From: Catenibacterium mitsuokai
GTDB taxonomy: Bacteria > Bacillota_I > Bacilli_A > Erysipelotrichales > Coprobacillaceae
Direction: 5' to 3'
DNA: 64,000 nt
Assembly: GCF_025148785.1 (NCBI RefSeq)
Contig: NZ_CP102271.1
Span: 1,915,972-1,979,971, forward strand
Part shown: positions 43,475 to 53,240 of the stretch, piece after piece
How positions within the stretch are numbered: position 1 is the stretch's first letter
Layout of the letters: every line of letters begins with the position of its first letter
Translations under genes and position numbers: made by a program
The notes under the pieces: generated by a model
Told to the model about the DNA's origin: nothing
Seen by the model: the letters and a program-made list of their open reading frames with translations, nothing else
Databases searched by the model: none

Positions 43475-43744
43475 CTAAGAAATAAAAAATAAAACTAATA
43501 TCATGAATACCATGATACATACCAAAAAGCCAAAGATACATAGTAATAAGCCTAGCCACCAAATAAGTGTTCTTTCTTTTCTAGTAATAATAGAAAAGAT
43601 GAGTCCTACAAAAGAAAATACAGGGCCAAGCAGAATGATATCTGTATAAGAATAAGGAGCATGGTTGGCACTATAGAAATAGATAAAAAATGCCGCAATA
43701 AATAATAAACCACAAATAAGTGGTATAGAGTTCATTTTTTTCAT
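43475..43744 (-). CDS. Small membrane protein, possibly leaderless
   Basis: An 89-residue protein with three hydrophobic segments (LICGLLFIAAFFIYF, IILLGPVFSFVGLIFSII, LLCIFGFLVCIMVFMILVLFF). No ribosome binding site is visible before the ATG at 43744. A TATACT lies only about six bases upstream, so the transcript may start at or near the ATG. Family unknown. Its position nine bases before the Tim44-like gene suggests a shared envelope role. Confidence 0.6.
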   Translation of the reverse strand: MKKMNSIPLICGLLFIAAFFIYFYSANHAPYSYTDIILLGPVFSFVGLIFSIITRKERTLIWWLGLLLCIFGFLVCIMVFMILVLFFIS

Positions 43745-43760
43745 AGACAAAGTATATCAT

Positions 43761-43797
43761 AAAAAAAGAATGATAAGAAATATATCTTATCACTCTT
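43761..43797 (-). terminator. Rho-independent terminator of the amino-acid ABC operon
   Basis: GAGTGATAAGA and TCTTATCATTC pair on the minus strand and are followed by seven T. Confidence 0.88.
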
Positions 43798-43806
43798 TAA
43801 CAAGTC

Positions 43807-44568
43807 TTATTCGTACTTAGCGACGATCTTATCGTATTCACCGTTCTTCTTTAGGTTAGCTAAACCTTTGTTGAACTTCTTTAATAATTCTTTGTTTTCA
43901 CCTTTTAATACTGCGAAACCATAATATGCTGGACTTTCTTTACCACAAGGAATATCGAAGTGTAACTGACCTGTCTTAACCATATATTTTAATACTGGAT
44001 AGTCTTCAAAACATGCAGCTGCTTCACCAGATTTAACTTTTTCAAACATGAATGTTGATTCTTCTACAACTTCTAGTTTGAATCCATATTTATCTTTAAT
44101 AGACTGAGCATATTTTAATCCTGCAGTCGATGTTTTAGCAACTACAGTTTTACCTTTTAAATCAGCATAACCTTTAATACCTGATTTTTTTGCAACACCC
44201 ATTGAAACACCTGTTTCATAATACTGGTCTGAGAAATCATATTTTTGTTTTCTTTCATCATTGATTGACATACCTGCAATAACACCATCAGCTTCACCTG
44301 ATTCTAGCGCTGTACATGCAGCATCAAAACCTAATGAGTTAATTTTAATCTTGAATTTCTGATCCTTAGCAATAGCTCTGATTAAGTCCATATCGACACC
44401 AACTAATTTACCAGAATCATCTTCCATTTCAAATGGAGGATATGTTTTATCAGTCGCAATAATATAAGTCTTTTCTTCGTTCTTGCTACTAGAATTTCCT
44501 CCACAACCTACTAATGAAACTGCCATTAAACCTGCTAATACAATAGCACCGAACTTCTTCATTTTCAT
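43807..44568 (-). CDS. Amino-acid ABC transporter substrate-binding lipoprotein
   Basis: Extracellular receptor of 253 residues, SBP family 3. The lipobox LVGCGG (Cys22) follows a hydrophobic signal. The core has TYPPFEMEDDSGKLVGVDMDLIRAIA, DGVIAGMSINDERKQKYDFSDQYYETG and GKTVVAKTSTAGL, all typical of polar amino-acid binders such as GlnH or ArtJ. The specific ligand is not determinable by eye. It is the third gene of a permease-ATPase-receptor operon. Confidence 0.93.
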   Translation of the reverse strand: MKMKKFGAIVLAGLMAVSLVGCGGNSSSKNEEKTYIIATDKTYPPFEMEDDSGKLVGVDMDLIRAIAKDQKFKIKINSLGFDAACTALESGEADGVIAGMSINDERKQKYDFSDQYYETGVSMGVAKKSGIKGYADLKGKTVVAKTSTAGLKYAQSIKDKYGFKLEVVEESTFMFEKVKSGEAAACFEDYPVLKYMVKTGQLHFDIPCGKESPAYYGFAVLKGENKELLKKFNKGLANLKKNGEYDKIVAKYE

Positions 44569-44611
44569 AATCGTTTCCTCCCTTATATATCTACACTTAT
44601 GTGTTGATACC

Positions 44612-45346
44612 TTATAATACTTTGTTTAAGAAATCTATCGTTCTTTGTTGCTGTGGATGATTGATAACATCATATGGATTACCCTGTTCTACAATATATC
44701 CACCATCCATGAATATAACTTTAGTTCCTACTTCTCTCGCAAAGCCCATTTCATGAGTGACAACAACCATTGTCATACCTTGACTTGCAAGATCTTTCAT
44801 AACAGCTAATACTTCTCCAACCATTTCTGGATCAAGCGCACTAGTTGGTTCATCAAAAAGCATAATATCAGGCTTCATTGCGAGGGCTCTCGCAATAGCA
44901 ACTCTTTGTTTCTGACCACCAGATAACTGAGCTGGATAGCTGTCTGCCTTATCTTTTAGACCAACACGTTCTAATAATTGATAAGCAGTTTGTTCTGCTT
45001 CTTCTTTTGTCATCTTCTTGAGTTCAACAGGTGCAAGCATAATATTTTCTTTGACTGTCATATGTGGGAAAAGATTGAAATGTTGGAATACCATTCCGAT
45101 GTTTTCTCTTTTCTTATTGATATCAAGTTTAGGATCTGTGATATCTTCACCATCAATGACAACACTACCACTTGTAATATCTTCTAGACGGTTCAAACAT
45201 CTTAAGAAAGTTGATTTACCTGATCCTGAAGGACCAATCAAGCAGATAACTTCTCCTTCATTAATCTCTAAAGAAATATCTTTTAAAACCTCTAAAGAAC
45301 CAAAGTTCTTCTTTAAGTTTTTGACAGAGACTTTTTTATTTGCCAT
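44612..45346 (-). CDS. Amino-acid ABC transporter ATP-binding protein
   Basis: Cytoplasmic ATPase of 244 residues. Walker A is GPSGSGKST (38-46), the Q-loop is in [14 protein letters not shown], the signature is [15 protein letters not shown], Walker B is [12 protein letters not shown] and the H-loop is VVVTHEMGF. This is the GlnQ/HisP-type polar amino-acid subfamily. It overlaps the permease gene by 11 bases and precedes the binding protein by 43 bases. Confidence 0.96.
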   Translation of the reverse strand: MANKKVSVKNLKKNFGSLEVLKDISLEINEGEVICLIGPSGSGKSTFLRCLNRLEDITSGSVVIDGEDITDPKLDINKKRENIGMVFQHFNLFPHMTVKENIMLAPVELKKMTKEEAEQTAYQLLERVGLKDKADSYPAQLSGGQKQRVAIARALAMKPDIMLFDEPTSALDPEMVGEVLAVMKDLASQGMTMVVVTHEMGFAREVGTKVIFMDGGYIVEQGNPYDVINHPQQQRTIDFLNKVL

Positions 45347-46034
45347 AAGATAACCTCTTTTCTACAACTTTTGATACCTGTGCAAGTACTGTACAGATAA
45401 ATAAATAATAACAAGCCATAAAACAATAAATGACCATCATATGAGCTGACTGCGTTGCGGCAATTGTTTTACCAACGTTAGTCAATTCTGTTAGACCAAT
45501 AACAGATAATAATGAAGTATCCTTAATAGAAATAATGAACTGGTTGATGATTGAAGGTAACATCGTTCTTAAAGCCTGTGGTAAGACAATCTTTTTCATT
45601 GTTTTACCATAAGTTAAGCCAAGTGATCTGGCTGCTTCAATCTGTCCTTTGTCTACTGCTTCAATACCACCTCTGACGATTTCTGCCATATAAGCACCGG
45701 CATTAAGTGATAAGGCAACAGTACCAGCAGTAAAAGTACCCCCGATATTTAACCATCTAAATCCTGTAGGTCTTAACATCTGTCCCAAGCCAAAATATAT
45801 AATCAATATTTGTACAAGCATTGGTGTACCACGAATGATATAAATATAAAGGTTGGCGATTGCCTTTAATATCTTCATGATCACTGACTTACTTTTTAAA
45901 GTATTGACTAATCCAACAATGATTCCAATAATAGTCGCAGCTATTAATGATATGATTGATAATTCAATAGTAATCACTATAGCCTGATTGAATCGACTGG
46001 CAAAAAATCCTAAGTTATCAAAAAATCCTTTCAC
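45336..46034 (-). CDS. Amino-acid ABC transporter permease, GTG start
   Basis: Integral membrane subunit of 232 residues with about five spans. [21 protein letters not shown] and the EAA-like loop [34 protein letters not shown] are diagnostic of HisM/GlnP permeases. It begins with GTG at 46034, after a GGGGG-rich binding site. It is the first gene of the operon and has a strong promoter upstream. Confidence 0.95.
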   Translation of the reverse strand: MKGFFDNLGFFASRFNQAIVITIELSIISLIAATIIGIIVGLVNTLKSKSVIMKILKAIANLYIYIIRGTPMLVQILIIYFGLGQMLRPTGFRWLNIGGTFTAGTVALSLNAGAYMAEIVRGGIEAVDKGQIEAARSLGLTYGKTMKKIVLPQALRTMLPSIINQFIISIKDTSLLSVIGLTELTNVGKTIAATQSAHMMVIYCFMACYYLFICTVLAQVSKVVEKRLSYGK

Positions 46035-46062
46035 ATGAATCCCCCTTTTCTTTTATGTTTAT

Positions 46063-46091
46063 AAATTACACCAATTCTTAATATATGTCAA
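46063..46091 (-). promoter_or_regulatory. Sigma-A promoter of the amino-acid ABC operon
   Basis: Perfect TTGACA (46086-46091) and TAATTT (46063-46068) with 17-base spacing on the minus strand. Confidence 0.82.
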
Positions 46092-46132
46092 AGATTTTTT
46101 ATCACTGTAAAAATAAATTATTAAATTGTACT

Positions 46133-46160
46133 AAAAAAAGAACAAAGTGAGACTTTGTTC
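46133..46160 (-). terminator. Rho-independent terminator of the MATE gene
   Basis: GAACAAAGT and ACTTTGTTC pair on the minus strand and are followed by seven T. Confidence 0.88.
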
Positions 46161-46165
46161 CTTGA

Positions 46166-47503
46166 TTAGGCATCAAAATGATGCTTTTTGAAATATTTAT
46201 AGTAAATAATAAAGAGTAGTGAGGTCGTAAACCAAGTGACTGGATAAGAGACAACAACACCTTTAATAGTTGGATAGTGTGGTGAAATGAATGTGAGCCA
46301 GGCAATACGTAGTACACATATACCTAAGCATACTAATATCATTGGTTTAATTGATTCTCCACACCCTCTCATTGTTCCTGAGAATATTTCAACACAGCAA
46401 TATAAGAAATAGAATGGCATTAAGAACAGCATCAAGCTATAACACTCTTCAATAATATGTGGATCTGATGAGAACAGTCTAGTGATATAACTGCCTGTTA
46501 AGCAGAGTATTGTACTGATTGAAATGGTCATAATGAAAGCCATAGCAAGGGCTGTTCTTGCCCCCTTTTTAATACGGTCATGAAGATGGGCTCCATAATT
46601 TTGGCCTGCGAAGGTGGTGATAGCTGCACCAATAGCCGCAATCATCATCCAGAACAATGCATCTATTTTTACATAAACTGACCATGAAGCGATTGTTCGT
46701 GTACCAAAAGCATTGATATGACTCTGTAAGACAATGTTTGAGATACTATACATTGTAGATTGGATACCCGCAGGAGCACCAATCATAATAATCTTCTTTA
46801 ATACAGGTAGATGAAATTTCATTTTTGATAATGTAAGCTTGTAGACTTCATTTGTACGCATTAATTGAATAGTGACAAGTATGGCACAGACAAATTGTGC
46901 AATAACTGTCGCAATGGCTGCCCCAGCAATACCTTGATGGAAGATGACTACAAAGATAAAGTCGAATACAACATTCACAATACTACATACAATTAAGTAA
47001 TAGAGTGGTCTTTTACTGTCACCTACTGCTCTTAAGATTCCTGCACCGATGTTGTAGATTGCACCTGGAATCATACATAAGAAGTAAAGCTGCATATAGA
47101 GAGTGGCATCATTCAATATATCATGTGGTGTACCAATAGCATCTAGACATTGATATGAGAAAAATAAGCCAAAAAGCATCATGATTATTCCACTGACAAT
47201 TGCAAGGATATAAGAAGTATGCACTGCCTGATGGATTTTCTTATTATTTTGTGCACCATAGTATTGGGCGATGACTACGGAAGCACCTGTAGATAAGCCT
47301 ACATAGAAATTAACAATTAAATTCGTTAAGTTTCCTGTTGAACCGACTGCAGCAAGTGCGCTTGTCCCACAAGCTTGTCCAACAATAATTGTATCAACAG
47401 TGTTATATAACTGTTGGAAAAAACTTCCTATAAGAATAGGAAAAAAGAAAAAAAGCAACTGTTTCCAGATAACTCCCTTAGTGAAATCTTGTGTCTGATT
47501 CAT
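46166..47503 (-). CDS. MATE-family efflux transporter
   Basis: Inner-membrane cation/drug antiporter of 445 residues with twelve predicted spans. The N-terminal FFFFPILIGSFFQQLYNTVDTIIVGQACGTSALAAVG and the repeat-half counterpart GAPAGIQSTMYSISNIVLQSHINAFGT are characteristic of MATE proteins. The ATG at 47503 follows GGAGGG; the longer frame is unsupported. It is monocistronic, divergent from an RpiR regulator 117 bases away that might control it. Substrate unknown. Confidence 0.93.
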   Translation of the reverse strand: MNQTQDFTKGVIWKQLLFFFFPILIGSFFQQLYNTVDTIIVGQACGTSALAAVGSTGNLTNLIVNFYVGLSTGASVVIAQYYGAQNNKKIHQAVHTSYILAIVSGIIMMLFGLFFSYQCLDAIGTPHDILNDATLYMQLYFLCMIPGAIYNIGAGILRAVGDSKRPLYYLIVCSIVNVVFDFIFVVIFHQGIAGAAIATVIAQFVCAILVTIQLMRTNEVYKLTLSKMKFHLPVLKKIIMIGAPAGIQSTMYSISNIVLQSHINAFGTRTIASWSVYVKIDALFWMMIAAIGAAITTFAGQNYGAHLHDRIKKGARTALAMAFIMTISISTILCLTGSYITRLFSSDPHIIEECYSLMLFLMPFYFLYCCVEIFSGTMRGCGESIKPMILVCLGICVLRIAWLTFISPHYPTIKGVVVSYPVTWFTTSLLFIIYYKYFKKHHFDA

Positions 47504-47620
47504 GTTATTCCCTCCTAAAAGATTAATACATGATATCATAGAAAGAGAATAAAAGATATCTTGTTGTTTACTCTTTTAATCAAAGAAAATTCACTTAAAA
47601 TAGAAAGAGAGGTGAAGCCC

Positions 47621-48409
47621 ATGATACTAGATATATCACAGGAAAATAAGTATACAGAGACTGAAAAAGAAGTGATTGATTATTTAATGAATCACTTGGA
47701 TTTATTAGAAGAGTTGTCTATTAATGATCTTGCGAAAAAGACTTATACTTCTAATGCGACTATTATTAGATTATGCCGTAAGACAGGTTATAGTGGATAT
47801 AAGGCTTTAAAGGTAGATTTAATTAAAGAAAGAGAAGCGAATAAATATATTGTAGAGAGTGTGGATTATACGACACCTTTTCAGTTTAATGAAACGACAG
47901 AAGAGATTATGAAGAATATGTTTTCTTTGTATCAGGAGAGTATTAAGCAGGTGTATTCAAGTCTAGATATAGATGTACTCAAGTCTATAGCACATGAGAT
48001 TATTCATAAGAAACGTATCTTTTTGTTTAGTTATGGGGATACACAAACTACAGTGATTAATTTTACGAATAAGCTTGTAAAGGTGAATATATTCCCTACT
48101 CTTGCGACTCAATTTGGAGAAGAGAGACATATTTCTAAACGTATGAACAAGGATGATTATGCACTTATTATCAGTTATAGAGGACAGGAAAGACTTCTAG
48201 AGTGTGTACAGACATTGAGCAGGAATCATGTGAAAATTGGACTTATTACTGCGAATAAGAAGAATTCATTAATGGCTTATTGTGATGATTTGATTATGAT
48301 TCCTGATTGTGAGAAAGAGAATAGAATTAGTACATTCTATTCACAATTAGCTTTTCAGTATGTGTTAAGTAATCTTTATGCGATTATTTATCATCAGGTG
48401 AATGATTGA
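47621..48409 (+). CDS. RpiR/MurR-family transcriptional regulator
   Basis: Regulator of 262 residues. The HTH (LSINDLAKKTYTSNATIIRLCRKTGYSGYKALKVDL) is followed by a SIS domain (RIFLFSYGDTQTTVINFTNKLVKVNIFPT). The ATG at 47621 follows AGAGAGGTG; the longer frame is leader. Divergent from the MATE pump and upstream of a heme-degrading-domain gene and a HAD phosphatase. A phosphosugar effector is expected from the family. Confidence 0.9.
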   Translation: MILDISQENKYTETEKEVIDYLMNHLDLLEELSINDLAKKTYTSNATIIRLCRKTGYSGYKALKVDLIKEREANKYIVESVDYTTPFQFNETTEEIMKNMFSLYQESIKQVYSSLDIDVLKSIAHEIIHKKRIFLFSYGDTQTTVINFTNKLVKVNIFPTLATQFGEERHISKRMNKDDYALIISYRGQERLLECVQTLSRNHVKIGLITANKKNSLMAYCDDLIMIPDCEKENRISTFYSQLAFQYVLSNLYAIIYHQVND

Positions 48410-48526
48410 ACTTTTAGTTCACTCAATTCTATCAATAAACAAGAATAAGAGAACGTTTGTTTCTATACATATGAAAACTGTTTCATTGTAAGATGATTTG
48501 TGATAGAAATGAATCAGGTGATGAAC

Positions 48527-48961
48527 GTGAATAAAGAAGATGTATTAAAGTTAGAGGAAGAATTAAGTTTTGATCATTTTGATGCAGAAGATGCGTATTG
48601 TATTGGGAATGAAATAGTAAAGAAAACAAGTAAACCAGTACGTATTAGAATCGTATTAGATGGAGATATTGTGTTCCAGTATTTGATGCCTGGCAAAAAG
48701 GGCGTAGAATGGCTCGATAGAAAGCAGAATACAGTGGAACGATATCACCATAGCACTTATTATGTGTTTCTAGATCAAGAAGAAAGACATGTATATGATG
48801 AGAATGATTCTACTATCGCAATATGTGGAGGAGGTTTTCCACTTTTTATAAAAGGTGAATTACGTGGATGTGTGATTGCATCAGGACTTGCCCATGATGA
48901 AGATCACCACTTAATTATAGATGTACTAGGAGGATATAAGAATGAAGGTATTTGCGACTGA
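48527..48961 (+). CDS. UPF0303/GlcG-like (heme-degrading domain) protein, start uncertain
   Basis: A protein of about 144 residues from the GTG at 48527, which has AGGTG six bases upstream. Upstream in-frame starts at 48509 and 48500 add up to nine residues. FDAEDAYCIGNEIVKKTSKPVRIRIVLDGDIVFQYLMPG and KGELRGCVIASGLAHDEDHHLIIDVLGGY match the UPF0303 family, whose domain resembles HbpS/GlcG. The biochemical role is not established. It overlaps the next HAD gene by 20 bases, so they are co-translated. Confidence 0.8.
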   Translation: MNKEDVLKLEEELSFDHFDAEDAYCIGNEIVKKTSKPVRIRIVLDGDIVFQYLMPGKKGVEWLDRKQNTVERYHHSTYYVFLDQEERHVYDENDSTIAICGGGFPLFIKGELRGCVIASGLAHDEDHHLIIDVLGGYKNEGICD

Positions 48962-49664
48962 TTTAGATGGTACTTTAGTTCATAATAAAAAAGTAACAGA
49001 AACAGATAGAGAGGCCATTGCAGCTTTTCAAAAAGAGAATCTATTTGGTGTCTGTACAGGAAGACCACTGAGCTGTTTATATGATGTAGAGGGTATTCCT
49101 TTTGATTTCTATATTATGTGTACAGGTGCACTATTATTAGATAAGGATAGACATGTGATTGAGGAACACCTTTTAGATAAAGAACTTGTGAGGGATATAT
49201 ATAATCATTATAGAGACTACTCTAACATTATTGTACAGACAGAAAGTGAATCTCATTTCTATTTTACTGATTTTATTGATTTTCCTACTTTTACTATGAT
49301 TAAGGATTTTGAAGAAATCAAGGATTCAAAGTTCTATAGTATTTCTTTAGTTTTTAATACCAATGAAGAAGCAGCAACATTTGTATCAGATGTGCATGAT
49401 AGATACCCTATGGTATCTGGTTATCAGAATACGAATGTAATTGATATTGTATCAAAGGGTATTTCTAAAGGAACAGGTGTAAAGGCTATTAAAAAACATT
49501 TTAATGCGGATAAGATGCTTGGTATTGGTGATTCCTATAATGATTTACCTTTGTTTAAGGCAAGTGATTATAGTTTTACTTTCCATAGTTCTCCTGATAG
49601 TGTAAAGGAACAAGTCAATGAAGTAGTAAGCAGTGTCAGTGAAGCCATCTATAAAGTAATATAG
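48942..49664 (+). CDS. Cof-type HAD hydrolase
   Basis: Phosphatase of 240 residues. Motif I is ATDLDGTLV, motif II is CTGRP, the lysine lies in GISKGTGVKAI and motif IV is GIGDSYNDLPLF. A C2-type cap domain is present. AGGAGG precedes the ATG at 48942. It overlaps the UPF0303 gene, which makes a two-gene unit after the RpiR regulator. Substrate unknown; a phosphosugar would fit the neighbouring SIS-domain regulator. Confidence 0.92.
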   Translation: MKVFATDLDGTLVHNKKVTETDREAIAAFQKENLFGVCTGRPLSCLYDVEGIPFDFYIMCTGALLLDKDRHVIEEHLLDKELVRDIYNHYRDYSNIIVQTESESHFYFTDFIDFPTFTMIKDFEEIKDSKFYSISLVFNTNEEAATFVSDVHDRYPMVSGYQNTNVIDIVSKGISKGTGVKAIKKHFNADKMLGIGDSYNDLPLFKASDYSFTFHSSPDSVKEQVNEVVSSVSEAIYKVI

Positions 49665-49695
49665 GCAGAGACGGGTGTCTCTGCCTTATTTATTT
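49664..49695. terminator. Terminator between convergent genes
   Basis: GGCAGAGAC and GTCTCTGCC pair around GGGT and are followed by TTATTTATTT. Confidence 0.85.
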
Positions 49696-51885
49696 CATTT
49701 CTTCTAATTGAATATTGGATACTTTAACTGATCCGTTCTGATAACGTAATACCTGGATCACTACTTTAGATTCAGAGTGTACTTTTCCTACTGTAAATAC
49801 TAGTTCCCCTTTTGTATTTGTAGAATAAGACAACTTCTTATTACTATATTTACCATCATGTCCTTGAATCATAAGATCTACATTACAGCCATCGGATTCA
49901 ATATCACAAGTAAGTTTATATGTCTTACCTGTTTCTACAGATACCTTCTGGGAGATTGTATCTGTATCACATCCTGAAGTAAGAATAGCTTTTCCTAATG
50001 AAATAGAAGCACTACCACCTAGTGTCCAATAAGAATTACCTTGTGTAAAGGTGCCATTATTTAATAATCCTGAAACAGGAATTTCTGGAATCTCTGGCTG
50101 ATCTGGTGTGATTTCTTCTTTTCCTTCTTTTAAGACAATAGAATCCAAATAGACAGGATTGTTGTTTGATTGATATCTGACTACTTCAGCATATAATTCT
50201 ACTTCCTTGATATGCTTTGCGGTAGTGAATGTAAGAGTCATTGTACCTGATTTATTGAATGTCTGATGAATATTTGTATAACGACCATTATAATCTCTGA
50301 TACCAACATCAATATTAGTACCACTAGAAATGACATTAGCCGTTAATGTATATGTTTTGCCACCTTCTACACTGATTTTCTGTGATAATCCATCTGTATC
50401 TGAACCAGAAGCAAGCACAGCATGTCCGTTTTCAATAATAGTGCTTCCTGATAACTTCCAGTTCTTATCTCCTTCATCAAATTCACCATTAGCTACTAAT
50501 TGAAAGACGTCTGGTTTTGGTGTAGGTGTAGGAATCACTGTAGAAGCTTTACCACTTGTTACCTTGATATTATCTACCTTAACAGGTGCGCCCTGCTGAT
50601 AACGTAATACCTGTGCATAAGCCTCCATCTGCTGTGAAGAACCTGCATCTGTCACAAATGATACTTCTACATGTCCAGATTTATTAAATGTCTGAGATGA
50701 GTTGAATGTACCATTTTTCTTTCTTGCACCGATAGTTACTTCTGTACCATCTGTTTCAATATCAGCACTGATTGTATAAGTCATACGCTGTTTAATATCA
50801 ATAAGCTGTGAGATGGTATCCGTTTTAGAACCTGAAGAAAGTACAGCTTTTTCGTTTAATACAGCGGCATCTCCAGATAGAGTCCAGGCTGTTTTACCTT
50901 CTGAGAAGTCACCATTAATAATATGATTGTATTTTTCCTGATCAATAAGTTCTGGGAATGAATCAATAGCCCAGCCATCATATGGGAATGATTCTTTTTG
51001 TGGGGTGTCACCTGATTCATGGTAAGGTTCAATCTTGACAGAATCGATTTCAAATACGGTTGTATCAAAGTCTGCTGTGCCTGTCCAACCTGTTTCACAG
51101 ATACCATCTTTATCGGCATCAATACTTGTAGGGAACCATAAACCAATCCAAAAGCGTCCCGCATTGCTTGGAACCTGTGTTCTACTTGTACACATATAAA
51201 TATCATCTACATAATAATCCACACGTTTTTCTTCTGTATCACTGCCTGTATGCCAGTCAAAGCGATATGTATGGAACTTTCCATCATCGACTGCATAAGG
51301 TAAATCTTCTTTCATACTATAGCCATTTTCTGTAGTGAATGTATTAAAGCGTGCTGCTTCAAATGAAGGTGTTTTATGCGTTGCATTGGCTGTAGGTAAT
51401 TCAATGTCAATCTCATGATTGACGGCATAATATTGTCCTGTTTTACCTGATGCTTCATATTCTGGATCACCTGGATAGTACTCTTCATATTCAAATGTCC
51501 AGATAGCTGAGCAGGCACCTAGTTCTGGTGCAACTTTTGCGACGACTTCATAACTACCTGAAGAATAATAATTTCTAGTTGCAATAGCGGCTCCTGTACG
51601 AATACCTGTTGGCTGGTTATGTCCTTTTACGTTTCCTTTATATTTGTTTCCATGCCCTTCTAATTTTAATGTACCATTAGAAACAGATACGTTTTCAGGA
51701 ACAACACCACCATTGTTTCCACCCCATGATTTATCCGCAATCAACCACTTATTTGTATCAAGTGTTGTACCACTGAAATCATCATAGAATACATCTGTTG
51801 TATTATTGGCTGCATAGACAGGAGCACTACAAATCATCGTGCTTGCTACTAAAGCCGCAAATATCTTTTTCCCTTTGTGTTTCAT
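49690..51885 (-). CDS. Secreted GH16-family glycoside hydrolase with three CBM-like repeats
   Basis: Extracellular endo-glycosidase of 731 residues. A signal peptide (about 1-25, ending VYAAN) is followed by a GH16 jelly roll (about 30-295). The catalytic motif is HEIDIELPT with Glu158, Asp160 and Glu162. Three beta-sandwich modules of about 135 residues follow, each opening like LVANGEFDEGDKNWKLSG and ending in VLRYQ, in the CBM4/9 style. Pro/Thr-rich linkers (VIPTPTPKPD) separate them. No sorting signal is present, so it is released. Substrate could be beta-glucan, marine galactan or host O-glycan. Confidence 0.9.
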   Translation of the reverse strand: MKHKGKKIFAALVASTMICSAPVYAANNTTDVFYDDFSGTTLDTNKWLIADKSWGGNNGGVVPENVSVSNGTLKLEGHGNKYKGNVKGHNQPTGIRTGAAIATRNYYSSGSYEVVAKVAPELGACSAIWTFEYEEYYPGDPEYEASGKTGQYYAVNHEIDIELPTANATHKTPSFEAARFNTFTTENGYSMKEDLPYAVDDGKFHTYRFDWHTGSDTEEKRVDYYVDDIYMCTSRTQVPSNAGRFWIGLWFPTSIDADKDGICETGWTGTADFDTTVFEIDSVKIEPYHESGDTPQKESFPYDGWAIDSFPELIDQEKYNHIINGDFSEGKTAWTLSGDAAVLNEKAVLSSGSKTDTISQLIDIKQRMTYTISADIETDGTEVTIGARKKNGTFNSSQTFNKSGHVEVSFVTDAGSSQQMEAYAQVLRYQQGAPVKVDNIKVTSGKASTVIPTPTPKPDVFQLVANGEFDEGDKNWKLSGSTIIENGHAVLASGSDTDGLSQKISVEGGKTYTLTANVISSGTNIDVGIRDYNGRYTNIHQTFNKSGTMTLTFTTAKHIKEVELYAEVVRYQSNNNPVYLDSIVLKEGKEEITPDQPEIPEIPVSGLLNNGTFTQGNSYWTLGGSASISLGKAILTSGCDTDTISQKVSVETGKTYKLTCDIESDGCNVDLMIQGHDGKYSNKKLSYSTNTKGELVFTVGKVHSESKVVIQVLRYQNGSVKVSNIQLEEMK

Positions 51886-52022
51886 CTCTTTTCCTCCTAT
51901 GAATAGTAATTTAATTGTATCATGAGATATTTTACTTCACAATCACGACACTACACTTTCATGCATGAAAGTAATAATATTCTATATAAGATAGTCTATG
52001 CACATACTAACTAACAATATAT

Positions 52023-52042
52023 GTGGTACATAGTCATTACAC
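52023..52042 (+). repeat. Left copy of a 20-bp direct repeat
   Basis: GTGGTACATAGTCATTACAC matches 53241-53260 at 18 of 20 positions, in the same orientation. The two copies bracket the coiled-coil and HIRAN genes. Confidence 0.7.
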
Positions 52043-52076
52043 AAAAAAATATTTGAACGCCTATAAATAGACTTTA

Positions 52077-52120
52077 TGAGTGCCTTACTCAAAACATTTT
52101 TTTGATGAAAGTTGTATGAT
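52077..52120 (+). promoter_or_regulatory. Operator-like repeat and -10 of the coiled-coil/HIRAN pair
   Basis: TGAGTGCCTTACTCA at 52077-52091 has the same arms, spacing and flanks as the operator at 22579-22593. TATGAT at 52115-52120 is the likely -10; no good -35 is visible. The space 51886-52076 holds AT-rich sequence and the left repeat, with no gene. Confidence 0.45.
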
Positions 52121-52142
52121 GTAGTTAAGGAGGAGATGCGTT

Positions 52143-52814
52143 ATGTCTACTACAACAAACTACTTAATCGAACTTTACAGAAGTTTAATCATTAAGCGTG
52201 ATGAATTGAAGAAACAAGTTGAAGAGAATCAAAAAGATAATTATCAAATATATGCTGATTCATATAAAGAATATTATAGTTTGATGGTTGAGTGTATCTT
52301 CCTTAAGAAAAGAATTGCCTATTGTCAGCGATGTAAGAATCATCATATCAAGATATATAAGGAAGAGTTAGAAGGCTATATGGATGCTGTGAAAGAAGAT
52401 TATATGCATGAGTTAGAGGAACTAAGAACTCATAAGAAAATAGTGAAACAGCATCTAAGTGATGAAGATATGAAGCAGGCAAAGAAGATATTCAAAAGAA
52501 TCATTAAAAGAATTGATCAAGACCATCCTTTATGGGAACGTGCTCTTAAATCCTATCGATATAATAACTTGAATGATTTAAAAGATATAGAAATGTTGGT
52601 GGATTATGATACCCAATCAATTAGAAAAAACTTAGATATGACCTATCTCACAACACAAATAGAAAGAATCAAAAAAGAAATAGAGTCTATTGAGAATAGA
52701 AAACCTAAAATAACAAAAGAGTATCTAGAAAAGAAAATCATGATATACAGATTGTATAAATATAACTTAGATAAACAATATTCCTGTTATGAAAAAGTTA
52801 TGCATGCATGTTAG
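52143..52814 (+). CDS. Charged coiled-coil protein of unknown function
   Basis: A 223-residue soluble protein without recognised domains. Most of it is predicted helix with heptad-like patterns (RDELKKQVEENQKDNYQ; YLTTQIERIKKEIESIENRK), and it is rich in Lys, Glu and Tyr. A CQRCKNHH segment near residue 61 could bind metal, but only one Cys pair is visible. The ATG has AGGAGG upstream. It is 12 bases before the HIRAN gene and is probably co-expressed with it. Confidence 0.65.
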   Translation: MSTTTNYLIELYRSLIIKRDELKKQVEENQKDNYQIYADSYKEYYSLMVECIFLKKRIAYCQRCKNHHIKIYKEELEGYMDAVKEDYMHELEELRTHKKIVKQHLSDEDMKQAKKIFKRIIKRIDQDHPLWERALKSYRYNNLNDLKDIEMLVDYDTQSIRKNLDMTYLTTQIERIKKEIESIENRKPKITKEYLEKKIMIYRLYKYNLDKQYSCYEKVMHAC

Positions 52815-52826
52815 GAGGAAGCATTT

Positions 52827-53213
52827 ATGGATCAAATGAAAGATATGATTTTAGAAGCAGTAGAAATGAATGGGATAGAGAATGTGGTTATGCCTTTAAT
52901 GAATGAAATCTTTTTGTCTTTTACTGATATTGCAGGAACACGTTATGTAGATAACCAGGATGTATTTAAGAGACTAGAGAAGAATGACCCTCTTCTATTA
53001 GAAAGAGAAGCAGATAATGAATATGATAGTAATGCGATTAAGGTGCTTACAATAGATGGTGAAAAGCTTGGGTATATTCCTAAAAAGGATAATTGTATTT
53101 TTACTCGACTAATGGATGCAGGTAAGATACTTCACGCAAGAGTATACTCATGTTATGAGGCTGATTATTGTCATTGGCATGTTTCTATTAAAATCTGTAT
53201 GATGGATTTCTAG
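52827..53213 (+). CDS. Stand-alone HIRAN-domain protein
   Basis: A 128-residue protein. Residues about 32-118 match the HIRAN pattern: FTDIAGTRYVDNQDVFKRLEKNDPLLLEREADNEYDSNAIKVL, then GEKLGYIPKKDNCIFTRLMDAGKILHARVYS. HIRAN domains bind single-stranded or damaged DNA ends, for example in HLTF. Small bacterial versions often occur near restriction or defence genes. AGGAGG precedes the ATG. It is the second gene of the coiled-coil/HIRAN pair and ends just before the right direct repeat. Confidence 0.85.
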   Translation: MDQMKDMILEAVEMNGIENVVMPLMNEIFLSFTDIAGTRYVDNQDVFKRLEKNDPLLLEREADNEYDSNAIKVLTIDGEKLGYIPKKDNCIFTRLMDAGKILHARVYSCYEADYCHWHVSIKICMMDF

Positions 53214-53240
53214 TTATTCACAGAATAAAGAATATAATAA

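Noticed and set aside
52143-53213. Coiled-coil/HIRAN pair as a classical toxin-antitoxin system
   Set aside because: The genes do not overlap, neither product resembles a known toxin or antitoxin, and HIRAN proteins are DNA-binding rather than toxin-neutralising.
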